Shown: positions 1 to 5,555, counted from the stretch's first letter. The stretch: DNA of 6,178 nucleotides from Xanthobacteraceae bacterium (GCA_030648135.1 JAUSIF010000042.1:1-6178), one strand, 5' to 3'. Notes: generated from the sequence alone by a model not told the origin. Program-made: numbers and translations.

Positions 1-749
1 AAAAAATCTCGATCCAGGGCCTGTCGTTCTTCTACGGCGAGAACCAGGCGCTGAAGCACATCGATTTGTCGCTTGCCGAGCAGAAGGTCACCGCCTTGAT
101 CGGCCCGTCCGGCTGCGGAAAATCGACGCTTCTGCGCGTGCTCAACCGCATCTACGAGCTTTATCCCAACCAGCGGGCCGAGGGCGAGGTTTTGCTCGAT
201 GGCAAGAGCATTCTCGGATCCGCCCAGGACGTGCATCTCCTGCGCGCGCGCGTCGGCATGGTGTTTCAGAAGCCGACGCCGTTCCCGATGACGATCTACG
301 AGAACATCGCCTTCGGCGTGCGCCTGTATGAGCGGCTCACCCGCGCGGAGATGGACGACACCGTCGAATGGAGCCTGGGCAAGGCGGCACTCTGGGACGA
401 GGTGAAGGATCGCCTGCGCACCTCGGCGCTCGGCCTCTCCGGCGGGCAACAGCAGCGGCTCTGCATCGCCCGTACCATCGCGGTGAAGCCCGAGGTGATC
501 CTGTTCGACGAGCCGACCTCGGCGCTCGATCCGATCGCCACCGCCAAGATCGAGGATCTGATCGACGAGCTGAAGCAGGAATTCACCATCGTCATGGTCA
601 CCCACAACATGCAGCAGGCGGCCCGCAGCGCCGACTTCGCCGCGTTTCTCTATTTGGGCGAATTGGTCGAAGCCGGGCAGACCAATATGATCTTCACCAA
701 TCCGAAGGACCGCCGCACGCTCGACTATATCACCGGCCGCTTCGGCTGA
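1..749 (+). CDS. pstB: PstB, phosphate ABC transporter ATP-binding protein (5' partial)
   Basis: ATPase subunit of the high-affinity Pst phosphate importer. It hydrolyses ATP on the cytoplasmic face of the PstA/PstC channel. The reading frame is open from base 3 (KISIQGLSFFYG...) and runs off the left edge, so the real start is outside. The first internal start-like codon (TTG 66) is not the start, because conserved N-terminal ABC sequence precedes it. All ABC motifs are present: Walker A GPSGCGKST (102-128), Q-loop FQKPTPFP, signature LSGGQQQRL (435-461), Walker B VILFDEP (495-515), D-loop SALDP and switch histidine in VTHN. The FQKPTPFP stretch after Walker A and the LSGGQQQRLCIAR signature are typical of PstB rather than other importers. 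248 residues are visible against about 250-275 for the family, so only a short N-terminal piece is missing. It ends 25 bases before phoU, and the same operon probably continues left into pstA and pstC. Confidence 0.95.
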   Translation, partial: KISIQGLSFFYGENQALKHIDLSLAEQKVTALIGPSGCGKSTLLRVLNRIYELYPNQRAEGEVLLDGKSILGSAQDVHLLRARVGMVFQKPTPFPMTIYENIAFGVRLYERLTRAEMDDTVEWSLGKAALWDEVKDRLRTSALGLSGGQQQRLCIARTIAVKPEVILFDEPTSALDPIATAKIEDLIDELKQEFTIVMVTHNMQQAARSADFAAFLYLGELVEAGQTNMIFTNPKDRRTLDYITGRFG

Positions 750-774
750 TGGCCGCGCCAGAAGGACCGCAAGC

Positions 775-1488
775 ATGACCGAACACATCGTCACCGCCTT
801 CGAAAACGAGCTCAAGGAGCTTGGCCGCAAGGTCGCCGAAATGGGCGGCCGCGCCGAGCGGCTGGTCGCCCAATCCATCGACGCATTGATGAAGCGCGAC
901 GCCACGCTCGCCGAGCGCGTGATCGCGGAAGACAAGACCATCGATGCGCTTCAGCGCGAGATCGAGGACGACGCCATCTCGATCATCGCCCGCCGCCAGC
1001 CGATGGCGGTCGATCTGCGCGAGCTCGTCTCGGCGCTGCGCATGGTCAACGATCTGGAGCGCGTCGGCGATCACGCGAAAAGCATCGCCAAACGCGTGCT
1101 CGCGCTCGAAGCCGACTTCCACGCCCAGAAACAGCTGCGCGGCGTCAAGCACATGGCCGACATCGTGCTCGAGCAATTGAAAGAAGTGCTCGACGCCTAT
1201 GGCGCGCGCGACAAGCAACAGGCGCTGGCGGTGTGGAAGCGCGATGGCGAGGTCGACGCCATGTACACCTCGCTGTTCCGCGAGCTGCTCACTTACATGA
1301 TGGAAGACCCGCGCCACATCACGCTCTGCACGCACTTGCTGTTCGCCGCCAAGAACATCGAGCGCATCGGCGATCATGCCACCAACATCGCCGAGACCAT
1401 CTATTATCTCGTGGTCGGCGAGCCGCTCACCGACGAGCGCCCGAAATCCGATAGCACCAGCTTCACCAAGGTTAGCTTGAAGCGCTGA
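775..1488 (+). CDS. phoU: PhoU, phosphate signalling complex regulator
   Basis: PhoU is a cytoplasmic helical protein that links the Pst transporter to the PhoR/PhoB two-component system and keeps the Pho regulon off when phosphate is plentiful. The 237 residues match the usual length. The two tandem three-helix repeats are visible through their metal-binding signatures: NDLERVGDHAKSIA (residues 92-105, with E95 and D99) and NIERIGDHATNIAE (194-207, with E196 and D200). The ATG at 775 is preceded by AAGGA (762-766) with 8 bases of spacing, which supports this start. It follows pstB by 25 bases and precedes phoB by 30, so the three are probably one transcript. The last 20 or so residues (GEPLTDERPKSDSTSF...) look like a flexible tail. 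Nothing is missing or broken. Confidence 0.96.
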   Translation: MTEHIVTAFENELKELGRKVAEMGGRAERLVAQSIDALMKRDATLAERVIAEDKTIDALQREIEDDAISIIARRQPMAVDLRELVSALRMVNDLERVGDHAKSIAKRVLALEADFHAQKQLRGVKHMADIVLEQLKEVLDAYGARDKQQALAVWKRDGEVDAMYTSLFRELLTYMMEDPRHITLCTHLLFAAKNIERIGDHATNIAETIYYLVVGEPLTDERPKSDSTSFTKVSLKR

Positions 1489-1490
1489 CA

Positions 1491-1505
1491 CGGGCCGTGT
1501 GCCCG
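1491..1505 (+). other. Small hairpin between phoU and phoB
   Basis: The 30-base gap between phoU and phoB can fold as CGGGC (1491-1495), loop CGTGT, GCCCG (1501-1505). An alternative overlapping dyad is ACACGG-G-CCGTGT (1488-1500). There is no T-run, so it is not a rho-independent terminator. It occupies much of the space where the ribosome site of phoB should be, and no purine-rich Shine-Dalgarno sequence is visible before the phoB ATG. It may tune phoB translation or mRNA processing, but in GC-rich sequence a 5-bp stem can also be chance. Confidence 0.3.
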
Positions 1506-1518
1506 GCGCACCGACGCC

Positions 1519-2220
1519 ATGAAGCCGCACATTCTGATCGTCGAAGACGAGCAAGCCCTGGCGCTGCTCCTGCGCTACAACCTCGAGAACGAGGGCTTCG
1601 AGGTGGAAATCGTCGAACGCGGCGACGAGGTGGAGACGCGGGTCCGGGAAAATCCGCCCGATCTCGTCATCCTCGACTGGATGCTGCCCGGCGCCTCCGG
1701 CATCGAAATCTGCCGCCGGCTGCGGGCGCGCCCGGAGACCAAGAGCCTGCCGATTTTGATGCTGACCGCGCGCGGCGAGGAGACCGAACGCGTGCGCGGA
1801 CTCGCCACCGGCGCCGACGACTATGGGGTGAAGCCGTTCTCGGTGCCCGAGTTGATCGCGCGCATCCATGCGCTGTTGCGCCGCGCCAAGCCCGAACAGC
1901 TGGCCGCGCTCTTGAAGGCCGGCGACATCGAACTCGACCGCGAGAAGAAGCGGGTGCATCGCGCCGGCCGCGAGCTCAATCTCGGGCCGACCGAGTTCCG
2001 CCTGCTCGAATTCCTGATGCTGAGCCCGGGCCGCGTGTTCTCGCGCGAACAGCTATTGGACAACGTCTGGGGCCGCGAGGCCTATGTCGACGAGCGCACC
2101 GTCGACGTCCATGTCGGCCGCCTGCGCAAGGCGTTGAGCCGCGGCCGCGAGGCCGATCCGATCCGCACCGTGCGCGGCTCGGGCTATAGCTTCAACGAGC
2201 GCTTTGCCGAAGCGGGCTGA
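1519..2220 (+). CDS. phoB: PhoB, phosphate regulon response regulator
   Basis: OmpR/PhoB-type response regulator. When phosphorylated by PhoR under phosphate limitation it binds Pho boxes and activates phosphate uptake and scavenging genes. The receiver domain spans residues 1-120, with acidic pocket E9 and D10, phosphoacceptor D53 in ILDWMLPG, switch threonine T83 in MLTARG, and conserved lysine K105 in DDYGVKPFS. The winged-helix DNA-binding domain spans about 130-228 and includes REQLLDNVWG, ERTVDVHVGRLRKAL and the C-terminal RTVRGSGYSF hairpin. The length of 233 matches the family. The ATG at 1519 is fixed by the MKPHILIVEDE start, although no clear ribosome site precedes it. It is last in the pstB-phoU-phoB series, and the sensor kinase gene is not in this window. 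One oddity is glycine at 103, where I expect a branched residue (DDYV/I). The assignment to PhoB over a paralogue rests on sequence plus operon position. Confidence 0.94.
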   Translation: MKPHILIVEDEQALALLLRYNLENEGFEVEIVERGDEVETRVRENPPDLVILDWMLPGASGIEICRRLRARPETKSLPILMLTARGEETERVRGLATGADDYGVKPFSVPELIARIHALLRRAKPEQLAALLKAGDIELDREKKRVHRAGRELNLGPTEFRLLEFLMLSPGRVFSREQLLDNVWGREAYVDERTVDVHVGRLRKALSRGREADPIRTVRGSGYSFNERFAEAG

Positions 2221-2236
2221 GGTCGCGCTGTCGACT

Positions 2237-2254
2237 TAGGGTCCGGACTCATAA
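2237..2254 (+). repeat. Left inverted repeat of the accessory cassette
   Basis: An 18-base sequence, TAGGGTCCGGACTCATAA, lies 17 bases after the phoB stop codon. Its reverse complement recurs at 4831-4848 with a single mismatch (T2249). The outermost two bases are TA at both ends, and GGGTCC begins just inside, like the GG-starting terminal repeats of TA-targeting insertion sequences. The core GTCCGGAC is itself palindromic. Family assignment is inference. Confidence 0.75.
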
Positions 2255-2299
2255 CCTGTAGCTGACCGTGGCGACGAGGCAGACGGCGGCGCGGCTCAC

Positions 2300-2575
2300 T
2301 CAGGAAAACGCGGTCATTGGATCGATGACGGTGCGCGCTTCGGTGATCTTAGTCACCGGAAAACCGGCGAGCCGGGAGTGCTCACGAACCAACGCTTCGC
2401 TATCAGCAAGATAGATGCAGAAGGTCTTGTCATCCGCGACGTATGAATGCACCCACTGCACTTTCCCGGAAAGCGCCGCAAGCGCAGTGTTGGAGGTCGC
2501 GGCAAGATCCTTGAGCTGCGCACTATTCAGATTGCCAACACCCGGAATGTCACGTTCAATCACATAGCGTTTCAT
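2300..2575 (-). CDS. DUF4242 family small protein (SCO4226-like)
   Basis: A 91-residue soluble protein that matches my memory of DUF4242. It starts MKRYVIERDIPGVG, has VQWVHSYVADDKTFCIYLAD in the middle (residues about 39-58) and LVREHSRLAGFPVTKITEARTVIDP near the C-terminus. The family includes Streptomyces SCO4226, described as a nickel-binding protein with a ferredoxin-like fold. Candidate metal ligands here are H43, C52 and H65, but metal binding is inferred from the family only. An upstream ATG at 2665 would add 30 arginine-rich residues unlike the family. The ATG at 2575 is preferred because it gives the family N-terminus and has AAGGG 8 bases upstream (2584-2588). It follows the methyltransferase by 96 bases on the same strand and may share its transcript. 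Two 60-base lines within it are 45-48% GC by my count, well below phoB at 68%, which suggests recent transfer. Confidence 0.82.
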   Translation of the reverse strand: MKRYVIERDIPGVGNLNSAQLKDLAATSNTALAALSGKVQWVHSYVADDKTFCIYLADSEALVREHSRLAGFPVTKITEARTVIDPMTAFS

Positions 2576-2634
2576 GGTCCTAACCCTTAATTTAGTTTCG
2601 ACTTGATGCGATGATGCCTTGGCCGACGGAGAGC

Positions 2635-2658
2635 GGACGCGGCGTGCCCGCCGCGCCC
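2635..2658 (-). other. Intercistronic hairpin between methyltransferase and DUF4242 genes
   Basis: CGCGGCG (2638-2644) pairs perfectly with CGCCGCG (2649-2655) around the loop TGCC. After one mismatch, GG 2635-2636 pairs with CC 2657-2658. This gives a strong GC stem in the 96-base gap. No T-run follows in the direction of transcription, so it is unlikely to be a simple terminator. It could stabilise the upstream mRNA or set different expression of the two genes. The role is inference. Confidence 0.4.
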
Positions 2659-2671
2659 GAAACATCCGTGA

Positions 2672-3502
2672 TCATCTCTTTTTGGTGACGACGACTTCGA
2701 GATATTCGCTGGGGGCGACCAGCGTGCCGTCCTTGGCGACGTTGAATTTGTCGAGCAGCGCGTAGATATCGGCCTCCAGCGCCTCGCGTGCCTTCGGATC
2801 GATCGCCGCGAACGCCTTCAAGACCGGGCCGTAGTAGGTGCGGAAAATCTCGACCCAATGCTGGGGTGACTTGTAGCGGAACGCAAAGTGCTTGCTCGTC
2901 ACCGCGACGGCCGCCTTCGAACCGAACAGGGTGTCGAGATGCGCCTTGTTGCCCCACAGCGCCGGCGACTGCATGCCGGGCGCCGGCGGAACGTATTTGC
3001 CGATGGTCTTGAACAGCTGGCCGATGAAGCCCTCCGGCGTCCAATTGGCGAGGCCGATCTTGCCGCCCGGACGGCAGACGCGCTTCAGTTCGCTTCTGGC
3101 CTGCTCGTGATTTGGCGTGAACATGACGCCGAAGGTCGAAAGAACGACATCGAAGCTGTTATCCGCGAAGGGAAGAGCTTCCGCATCGGCTTCCTGGAAC
3201 GCGACAGTAAGGCGCTCGGCATCGGCGCGCTCGCGGCCGCGGTCGAGAAGTGAGCGGACGTAGTCCGTCGACACGACGTCGGCGAAGCGGCGGGCGGCGG
3301 CGAGCGTCGCATTGCCGTTTCCGGCGGCGACATCGAGGACGCGCTGGTTGCTGCGCAGATCGACAGCCTCGCACAGCGATTCGCCGACGATCTGCAACGT
3401 GGTGCCGATGATGGCGTAGTCGCCGGAGCCCCAGGCGACCTGCTGGCGGCCCTTGATCGCGGCGAAATCAATGGTGGCCGGGATGGCTGTTTGAATGTTC
3501 AT
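2672..3502 (-). CDS. Class I SAM-dependent methyltransferase, substrate unknown
   Basis: A 276-residue soluble enzyme of the UbiE/Methyltransf_11 type, which transfers a methyl group from S-adenosylmethionine to an unidentified acceptor. The Rossmann motifs are in order: glycine-rich motif I VLDVAAGNGNAT (residues 55-66), acidic end of strand 2 at D80 (VSTDYV), EADAEALPF with D106, FDVVLSTFGVMF (117-128), and RVCRPGGKIGLANW (141-154). The C-terminal third (about 160-276) is a variable substrate-side region that I cannot link to a known acceptor. Start ATG 3502 has GGAAGGA upstream (complement of 3511-3517) with 8 bases of spacing, a strong ribosome site. It is divergent from the AraC regulator across 163 bases, which suggests it is that regulator's target. 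It probably leads a two-gene unit with the DUF4242 gene. Ubiquinone biosynthesis is unlikely, since the context and C-terminus do not resemble UbiE or UbiG. Confidence 0.85.
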   Translation of the reverse strand: MNIQTAIPATIDFAAIKGRQQVAWGSGDYAIIGTTLQIVGESLCEAVDLRSNQRVLDVAAGNGNATLAAARRFADVVSTDYVRSLLDRGRERADAERLTVAFQEADAEALPFADNSFDVVLSTFGVMFTPNHEQARSELKRVCRPGGKIGLANWTPEGFIGQLFKTIGKYVPPAPGMQSPALWGNKAHLDTLFGSKAAVAVTSKHFAFRYKSPQHWVEIFRTYYGPVLKAFAAIDPKAREALEADIYALLDKFNVAKDGTLVAPSEYLEVVVTKKR

Positions 3503-3569
3503 TGTTCTGTTCCTTCCTCGTTCGATTTGACGACGGGGTTTTCCTAGGCTTTGTCATGGTGCGTGCGAA

Positions 3570-3638
3570 TGATCCGGCGTCCGCAAGACTTGACACGGCG
3601 TCGGAAATCCTACGTTTCTTGATAAGGCGTCCGGATCA
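3570..3638. promoter_or_regulatory. Candidate AraC-type operator in the divergent promoter region
   Basis: The 163-base region between the methyltransferase and regulator starts contains three GGCGTCSG words in the same orientation (3576-3583, 3597-3604, 3626-3633), offset by 21 and 29 bases. It also has a perfect 8-base inverted repeat, TGATCCGG (3570-3577) and CCGGATCA (3631-3638). A 21-base offset is two helical turns, the spacing known for AraC half-sites. The repeats flank and overlap the candidate -35/-10 of the regulator. Binding by the adjacent regulator is inferred from position. Confidence 0.4.
3590..3616 (+). promoter_or_regulatory. Candidate promoter of the AraC-type regulator gene
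   Basis: A perfect TTGACA (3590-3595), preceded by C as in the alphaproteobacterial CTTGAC -35 element, is followed after 15 bases by TACGTT (3611-3616), a poor -10 matching three of six consensus positions. The weak -10 and short spacing would fit an activator-dependent or autoregulated promoter. No convincing -35/-10 pair was seen for the opposite, methyltransferase-facing direction. Confidence 0.4.
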
Positions 3639-3665
3639 CATGCCTGGGCATCAGGCGGAGACCGA

Positions 3666-4712
3666 ATGGCAGCGGACGTTTTATCGGATGTCTTGAAAAC
3701 GGTGCGGCTGACCGGCGCGACGTTCTTTGACGTCGTGGCCAAGGAACCGTGGGTCGCCGAGCAGCCGCCGCGGGAAATGATCTTGCCGAAGATCCTGCCG
3801 GGCGCCGAGCATCTGATCGCGTATCATGTGATCACCGAAGGCCGCTGCTTTGCGAATATCATCGGCGAAGAGCCGATCGCGATCGAAGCCGGCGAAGTCA
3901 TCGTCTTCACCAGAGGCGATCCGCATGTCCTGTCGAGCAGTCCCGGCATGCGCGCCGATCCCGGCGCAGCGGACAAGCTGGAGGGCTTTGCCGGCAGCCA
4001 ATTGCCATTCTTCATCAACTATGGCGGCGACGGAGCGGCCTCGGCCAAAATCGTCTGCGGCTTCCTGGCCTGCGATGCACGGCCGTTCAATCCGCTTCTC
4101 GCCAATCTGCCGCCGGTCATCAGGGCCAGGGCCAAGCAGGGCAGCGACGCAAGCTGGCTTGGACAGTTCATCCGTGCGGCGATGATCGAGTCGGCGAACA
4201 AGCGCGCCGGCGGCGAAAGCGTGCTGGCCAAACTGAGCGAGCTCATGTTCATCGAGGTGGTTCGCCGGCATCTGGAGGCCTTGCCGCCAGAACAGGCCGG
4301 GTGGCTGGCGGGTCTGCGCGACCCATTCGTCGGCAAGGCCTTGTCGCTGATGCACGCAAGTCCAGCGCGGAACTGGACGATCGAGGAACTGGCCAGGGAC
4401 GTGGGACTATCGCGCTCGGTACTGGCGGAGCGTTTCGCCGATCTCGTCGGCATGCCGCCGATGCAGTATCTCGCCAATTGGCGGATGCAGGTCGCTTCGG
4501 GGCTTCTGAGCAGTGGCAGGGCCAATATGGCAGCCGTTGCCGCCGAAGTCGGCTACGGATCCGAGGCGGCTTTCAGCCGCGCTTTCAAGAAAATGGTGGG
4601 GGTGCCGCCCTCGGCCTGGCGTCACCGTCTCGGGCATGACGGGTCGCACTCGATGTTGCGAACCGTCAGATCACCCTCCGCGGATCCTGGGAGTCGAAAG
4701 CCGGAACATTGA
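3666..4712 (+). CDS. AraC-family transcriptional regulator with cupin sensor domain
   Basis: A DNA-binding regulator of 348 residues. The N-terminal part (about 1-200) fits the cupin_6 AraC-binding type, with EHLIAYHVITEGRCFANI (H54), EAGEVIVFTRGDPHVLSS (72-91, H87) and KIVCGFLACD (128-137). This fold usually senses a small molecule. The C-terminal AraC domain has both helix-turn-helix units: WTIEELARDVGLSRSVLAERF (237-257) and MAAVAAEVGYGSEAAFSRAFKK (288-309), followed by the standard GVPPSAWR (312-319). The final 29 residues are a low-complexity tail, perhaps extended when new DNA joined here. The ATG at 3666 has GGAG (3657-3660) 5 bases upstream, behind a small hairpin (GCCTG 3642-3646 with CAGGC 3652-3656). 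It is divergent from the methyltransferase and is its likely regulator. The inducer cannot be read from the sequence. Confidence 0.9.
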   Translation: MAADVLSDVLKTVRLTGATFFDVVAKEPWVAEQPPREMILPKILPGAEHLIAYHVITEGRCFANIIGEEPIAIEAGEVIVFTRGDPHVLSSSPGMRADPGAADKLEGFAGSQLPFFINYGGDGAASAKIVCGFLACDARPFNPLLANLPPVIRARAKQGSDASWLGQFIRAAMIESANKRAGGESVLAKLSELMFIEVVRRHLEALPPEQAGWLAGLRDPFVGKALSLMHASPARNWTIEELARDVGLSRSVLAERFADLVGMPPMQYLANWRMQVASGLLSSGRANMAAVAAEVGYGSEAAFSRAFKKMVGVPPSAWRHRLGHDGSHSMLRTVRSPSADPGSRKPEH

Positions 4713-4754
4713 ACCGCGCCTCGGGGAAGACTTCATACCGCCTGCGCTGTTCGA

Positions 4755-4773
4755 ACCTGCTGCGCCGGCAGGT
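4755..4773. other. Hairpin in the gap between the AraC gene and gcrA
   Basis: ACCTGCTG (4755-4762) pairs with CGGCAGGT (4766-4773), with one G-T wobble and a 3-base loop. It lies 43 bases after the regulator's stop and 73 bases past the stop of convergent gcrA. No T-run follows on either strand, so it is at most a weak or factor-assisted bidirectional terminator. The rest of 4713-4830 shows no gene that I recognise. Confidence 0.35.
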
Positions 4774-4830
4774 GATCCGCTGACACTGTTCTGGGCAGCC
4801 GTTCGCGTTGGATCCCCTGAACGCGACCAT

Positions 4831-4848
4831 TTATGGGTCCGGACCCTA
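4831..4848 (-). repeat. Right inverted repeat of the accessory cassette
   Basis: TTATGGGTCCGGACCCTA is the reverse complement of 2237-2254 with one mismatch. Its outer edge, CTA (4846-4848), read on the - strand is the TAG stop codon of gcrA. Its GGGTCCGGACCC core is a perfect palindrome, whereas the left copy carries T at one of those positions. Confidence 0.75.
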
Positions 4849-5340
4849 GCCGCGCATGGCCTGCCGCTGCCGGCGCCGTTCGGCGAGCGGCTGATAGGCG
4901 ACGCGGGCATGATAGGGGCAATAGGGCAGCTCGGCCTTGGTCTGCGAGCCGCAATAACAAAAGTCGTCCGCACCCGGATCGCCGATCGGCCAGCGGCAGG
5001 TGGCCTCGGTGAGTTCCAGAATCGACACCCTGGGCCCCATCGGCACGATATTGGCGAGCGGGTCGTAGTCGGGATCGAGCTCCGGCGACATCGATGGAAG
5101 CAGCGCGGTATTGCCGTGGAAGCGCATGCGCGGCCGCATCGAATGGGAGGCGCGCGGCTTGCGCACCCGCGGCCCCATGGAGGAGGGCGATTTCGCCCGT
5201 CCCGACAGGCCGAGGCGGTGGACCTTGCCGATCACCGCGTTGCGCGTGACCCCGCCCAGCTGGGCGGCGATCTGGCTGGCCGACAAACCGTCGGTCCAGA
5301 GCTTTTTCAGCATCTCCACCCGTTCGTCCGTCCAACCCAT
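4846..5340 (-). CDS. gcrA: GcrA cell-cycle transcriptional regulator
   Basis: GcrA is an alphaproteobacterial regulator that binds sigma-70 RNA polymerase and stimulates promoters with methylated GANTC sites, linking transcription to CcrM methylation and replication. The 164 residues fit the family. The N-terminal DNA-binding domain is WTDERVEMLKKLW...ASQIAAQLGGVTRNAVIGKVHRLGLSGR (3-48). A basic/proline linker follows (about 49-105). The conserved C-terminal domain has TCRWPIGDP (C115), CYCG (C128, C130) and LPYCPYHARVAYQP (C141, H144), which looks like a zinc site. The start ATG 5340 has a perfect AGGAGG 8 bases upstream (complement of 5349-5354). It is convergent with the AraC gene and divergent from argD. 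The TAG stop lies in the right inverted repeat, so the last few residues (RRRQRQAMRG) may have been set by the insertion. Confidence 0.95.
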   Translation of the reverse strand: MGWTDERVEMLKKLWTDGLSASQIAAQLGGVTRNAVIGKVHRLGLSGRAKSPSSMGPRVRKPRASHSMRPRMRFHGNTALLPSMSPELDPDYDPLANIVPMGPRVSILELTEATCRWPIGDPGADDFCYCGSQTKAELPYCPYHARVAYQPLAERRRQRQAMRG

Positions 5341-5382
5341 GCGCCGACCCTCCTCTGCTGGACCTGGCCGCGCCCGTGGGCG

Positions 5383-5526
5383 GAATCCCTCCTCGCGCTC
5401 CGGAATCGGGTTCTAACCGCTCCGGCCGTCCTGACCTTCACGCTGAAAGGGACTAAGCCCGCCGCACGAGATGTCGTAGTCTGTGACAGAAAAACTACTA
5501 TAAGCAGACTCGCGCCGACAAGAGTC
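5383..5526. promoter_or_regulatory. Cluster of four GANTC (CcrM) sites upstream of gcrA
   Basis: GAATC 5383-5387, GAATC 5403-5407, GACTC 5507-5511 and GAGTC 5522-5526. I found only about five other GANTC sites by eye in the whole window. Two lie in the likely gcrA leader and two flank or precede the candidate -10. GANTC is the CcrM methylation site, and GcrA acts at methylated GANTC promoters, so methylation-sensitive autoregulation is the natural inference. Confidence 0.55.
5476..5502 (-). promoter_or_regulatory. Candidate gcrA promoter -10 and adjacent dyad
   Basis: On the - strand TATAGT (complement of 5497-5502) matches five of six -10 consensus bases. The GACTC site at 5507-5511 is 4 bases upstream of it. 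A CTTGTC (5517-5522) resembling the alphaproteobacterial -35 is present, but with only 14 bases of spacing, so the promoter may need GcrA or another activator. Around the expected start is a nested dyad: GTAGT 5476-5480 with ACTAC 5494-5498, and CTGT-G-ACAG at 5481-5489, a possible repressor site. The leader to the gcrA ATG would be about 150 bases. Confidence 0.4.
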
Positions 5527-5555
5527 CGCAAGACGCTCCGATGAAATCAGGGCTG

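Larger units (their letters stand above)
2237..4848. mobile_element. Putative inverted-repeat-flanked accessory cassette without transposase
   Basis: The stretch between the two 18-base inverted repeats holds exactly three genes: DUF4242, a methyltransferase and an AraC regulator. They have no link to phosphate control, cell cycle or arginine synthesis, while the genes outside form what I recall as a standard Rhizobiales neighbourhood. The left repeat starts 17 bases after phoB ends and the right repeat reaches the gcrA stop codon, so the cassette fills the convergent phoB/gcrA junction. TA at both outer borders would fit a two-base target duplication (IS630-type, or the IS427 group of IS5). 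No transposase or recombinase is encoded inside. It could therefore be a non-autonomous element moved in trans, or a segment caught between two decayed IS ends. Confidence 0.5.

Noticed and set aside
730..1959. Long open frame of 409 codons on the - strand across phoU and phoB
   Set aside because: It is antisense to two clearly real genes, has no recognisable domain, and is a known by-product of GC-rich codon bias.
2576..2665. N-terminal extension of the DUF4242 gene to ATG 2665
   Set aside because: The extra 30 residues are arginine-rich and unlike the family. ATG 2575 has a well-spaced AAGGG and gives the family N-terminus.
2592..3044. 150-codon - strand frame overlapping the methyltransferase gene
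   Set aside because: Out of frame with the conserved methyltransferase motifs, and low-complexity in composition.
3681..4355. 224-codon - strand frame inside the AraC regulator gene
   Set aside because: Antisense to a well-supported regulator, with no family features in the translation.
2255..4830. Transposase or recombinase inside the inverted-repeat cassette
   Set aside because: All sizeable frames are accounted for by the three genes or their shadows. No DDE, tyrosine or serine recombinase motif was seen.
5471..5500. Pho box at the CTGTGACAG dyad
   Set aside because: Only one CTGTCA-like half-site is present, with no second copy at 11-base spacing, and neighbouring genes are not phosphate genes.
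5307..5531. 74-codon - strand frame with a signal-peptide-like start (MRTLVGASLLIVVFLS)
   Set aside because: It overlaps the gcrA start, begins upstream of the candidate gcrA -10, has no clear ribosome site, and becomes an arginine-rich shadow after the hydrophobic stretch.
4513..5544. 343-codon + strand frame across the AraC gene end and antisense to gcrA
   Set aside because: It has no domain and covers gcrA in antisense. It would need both real genes to be wrong.
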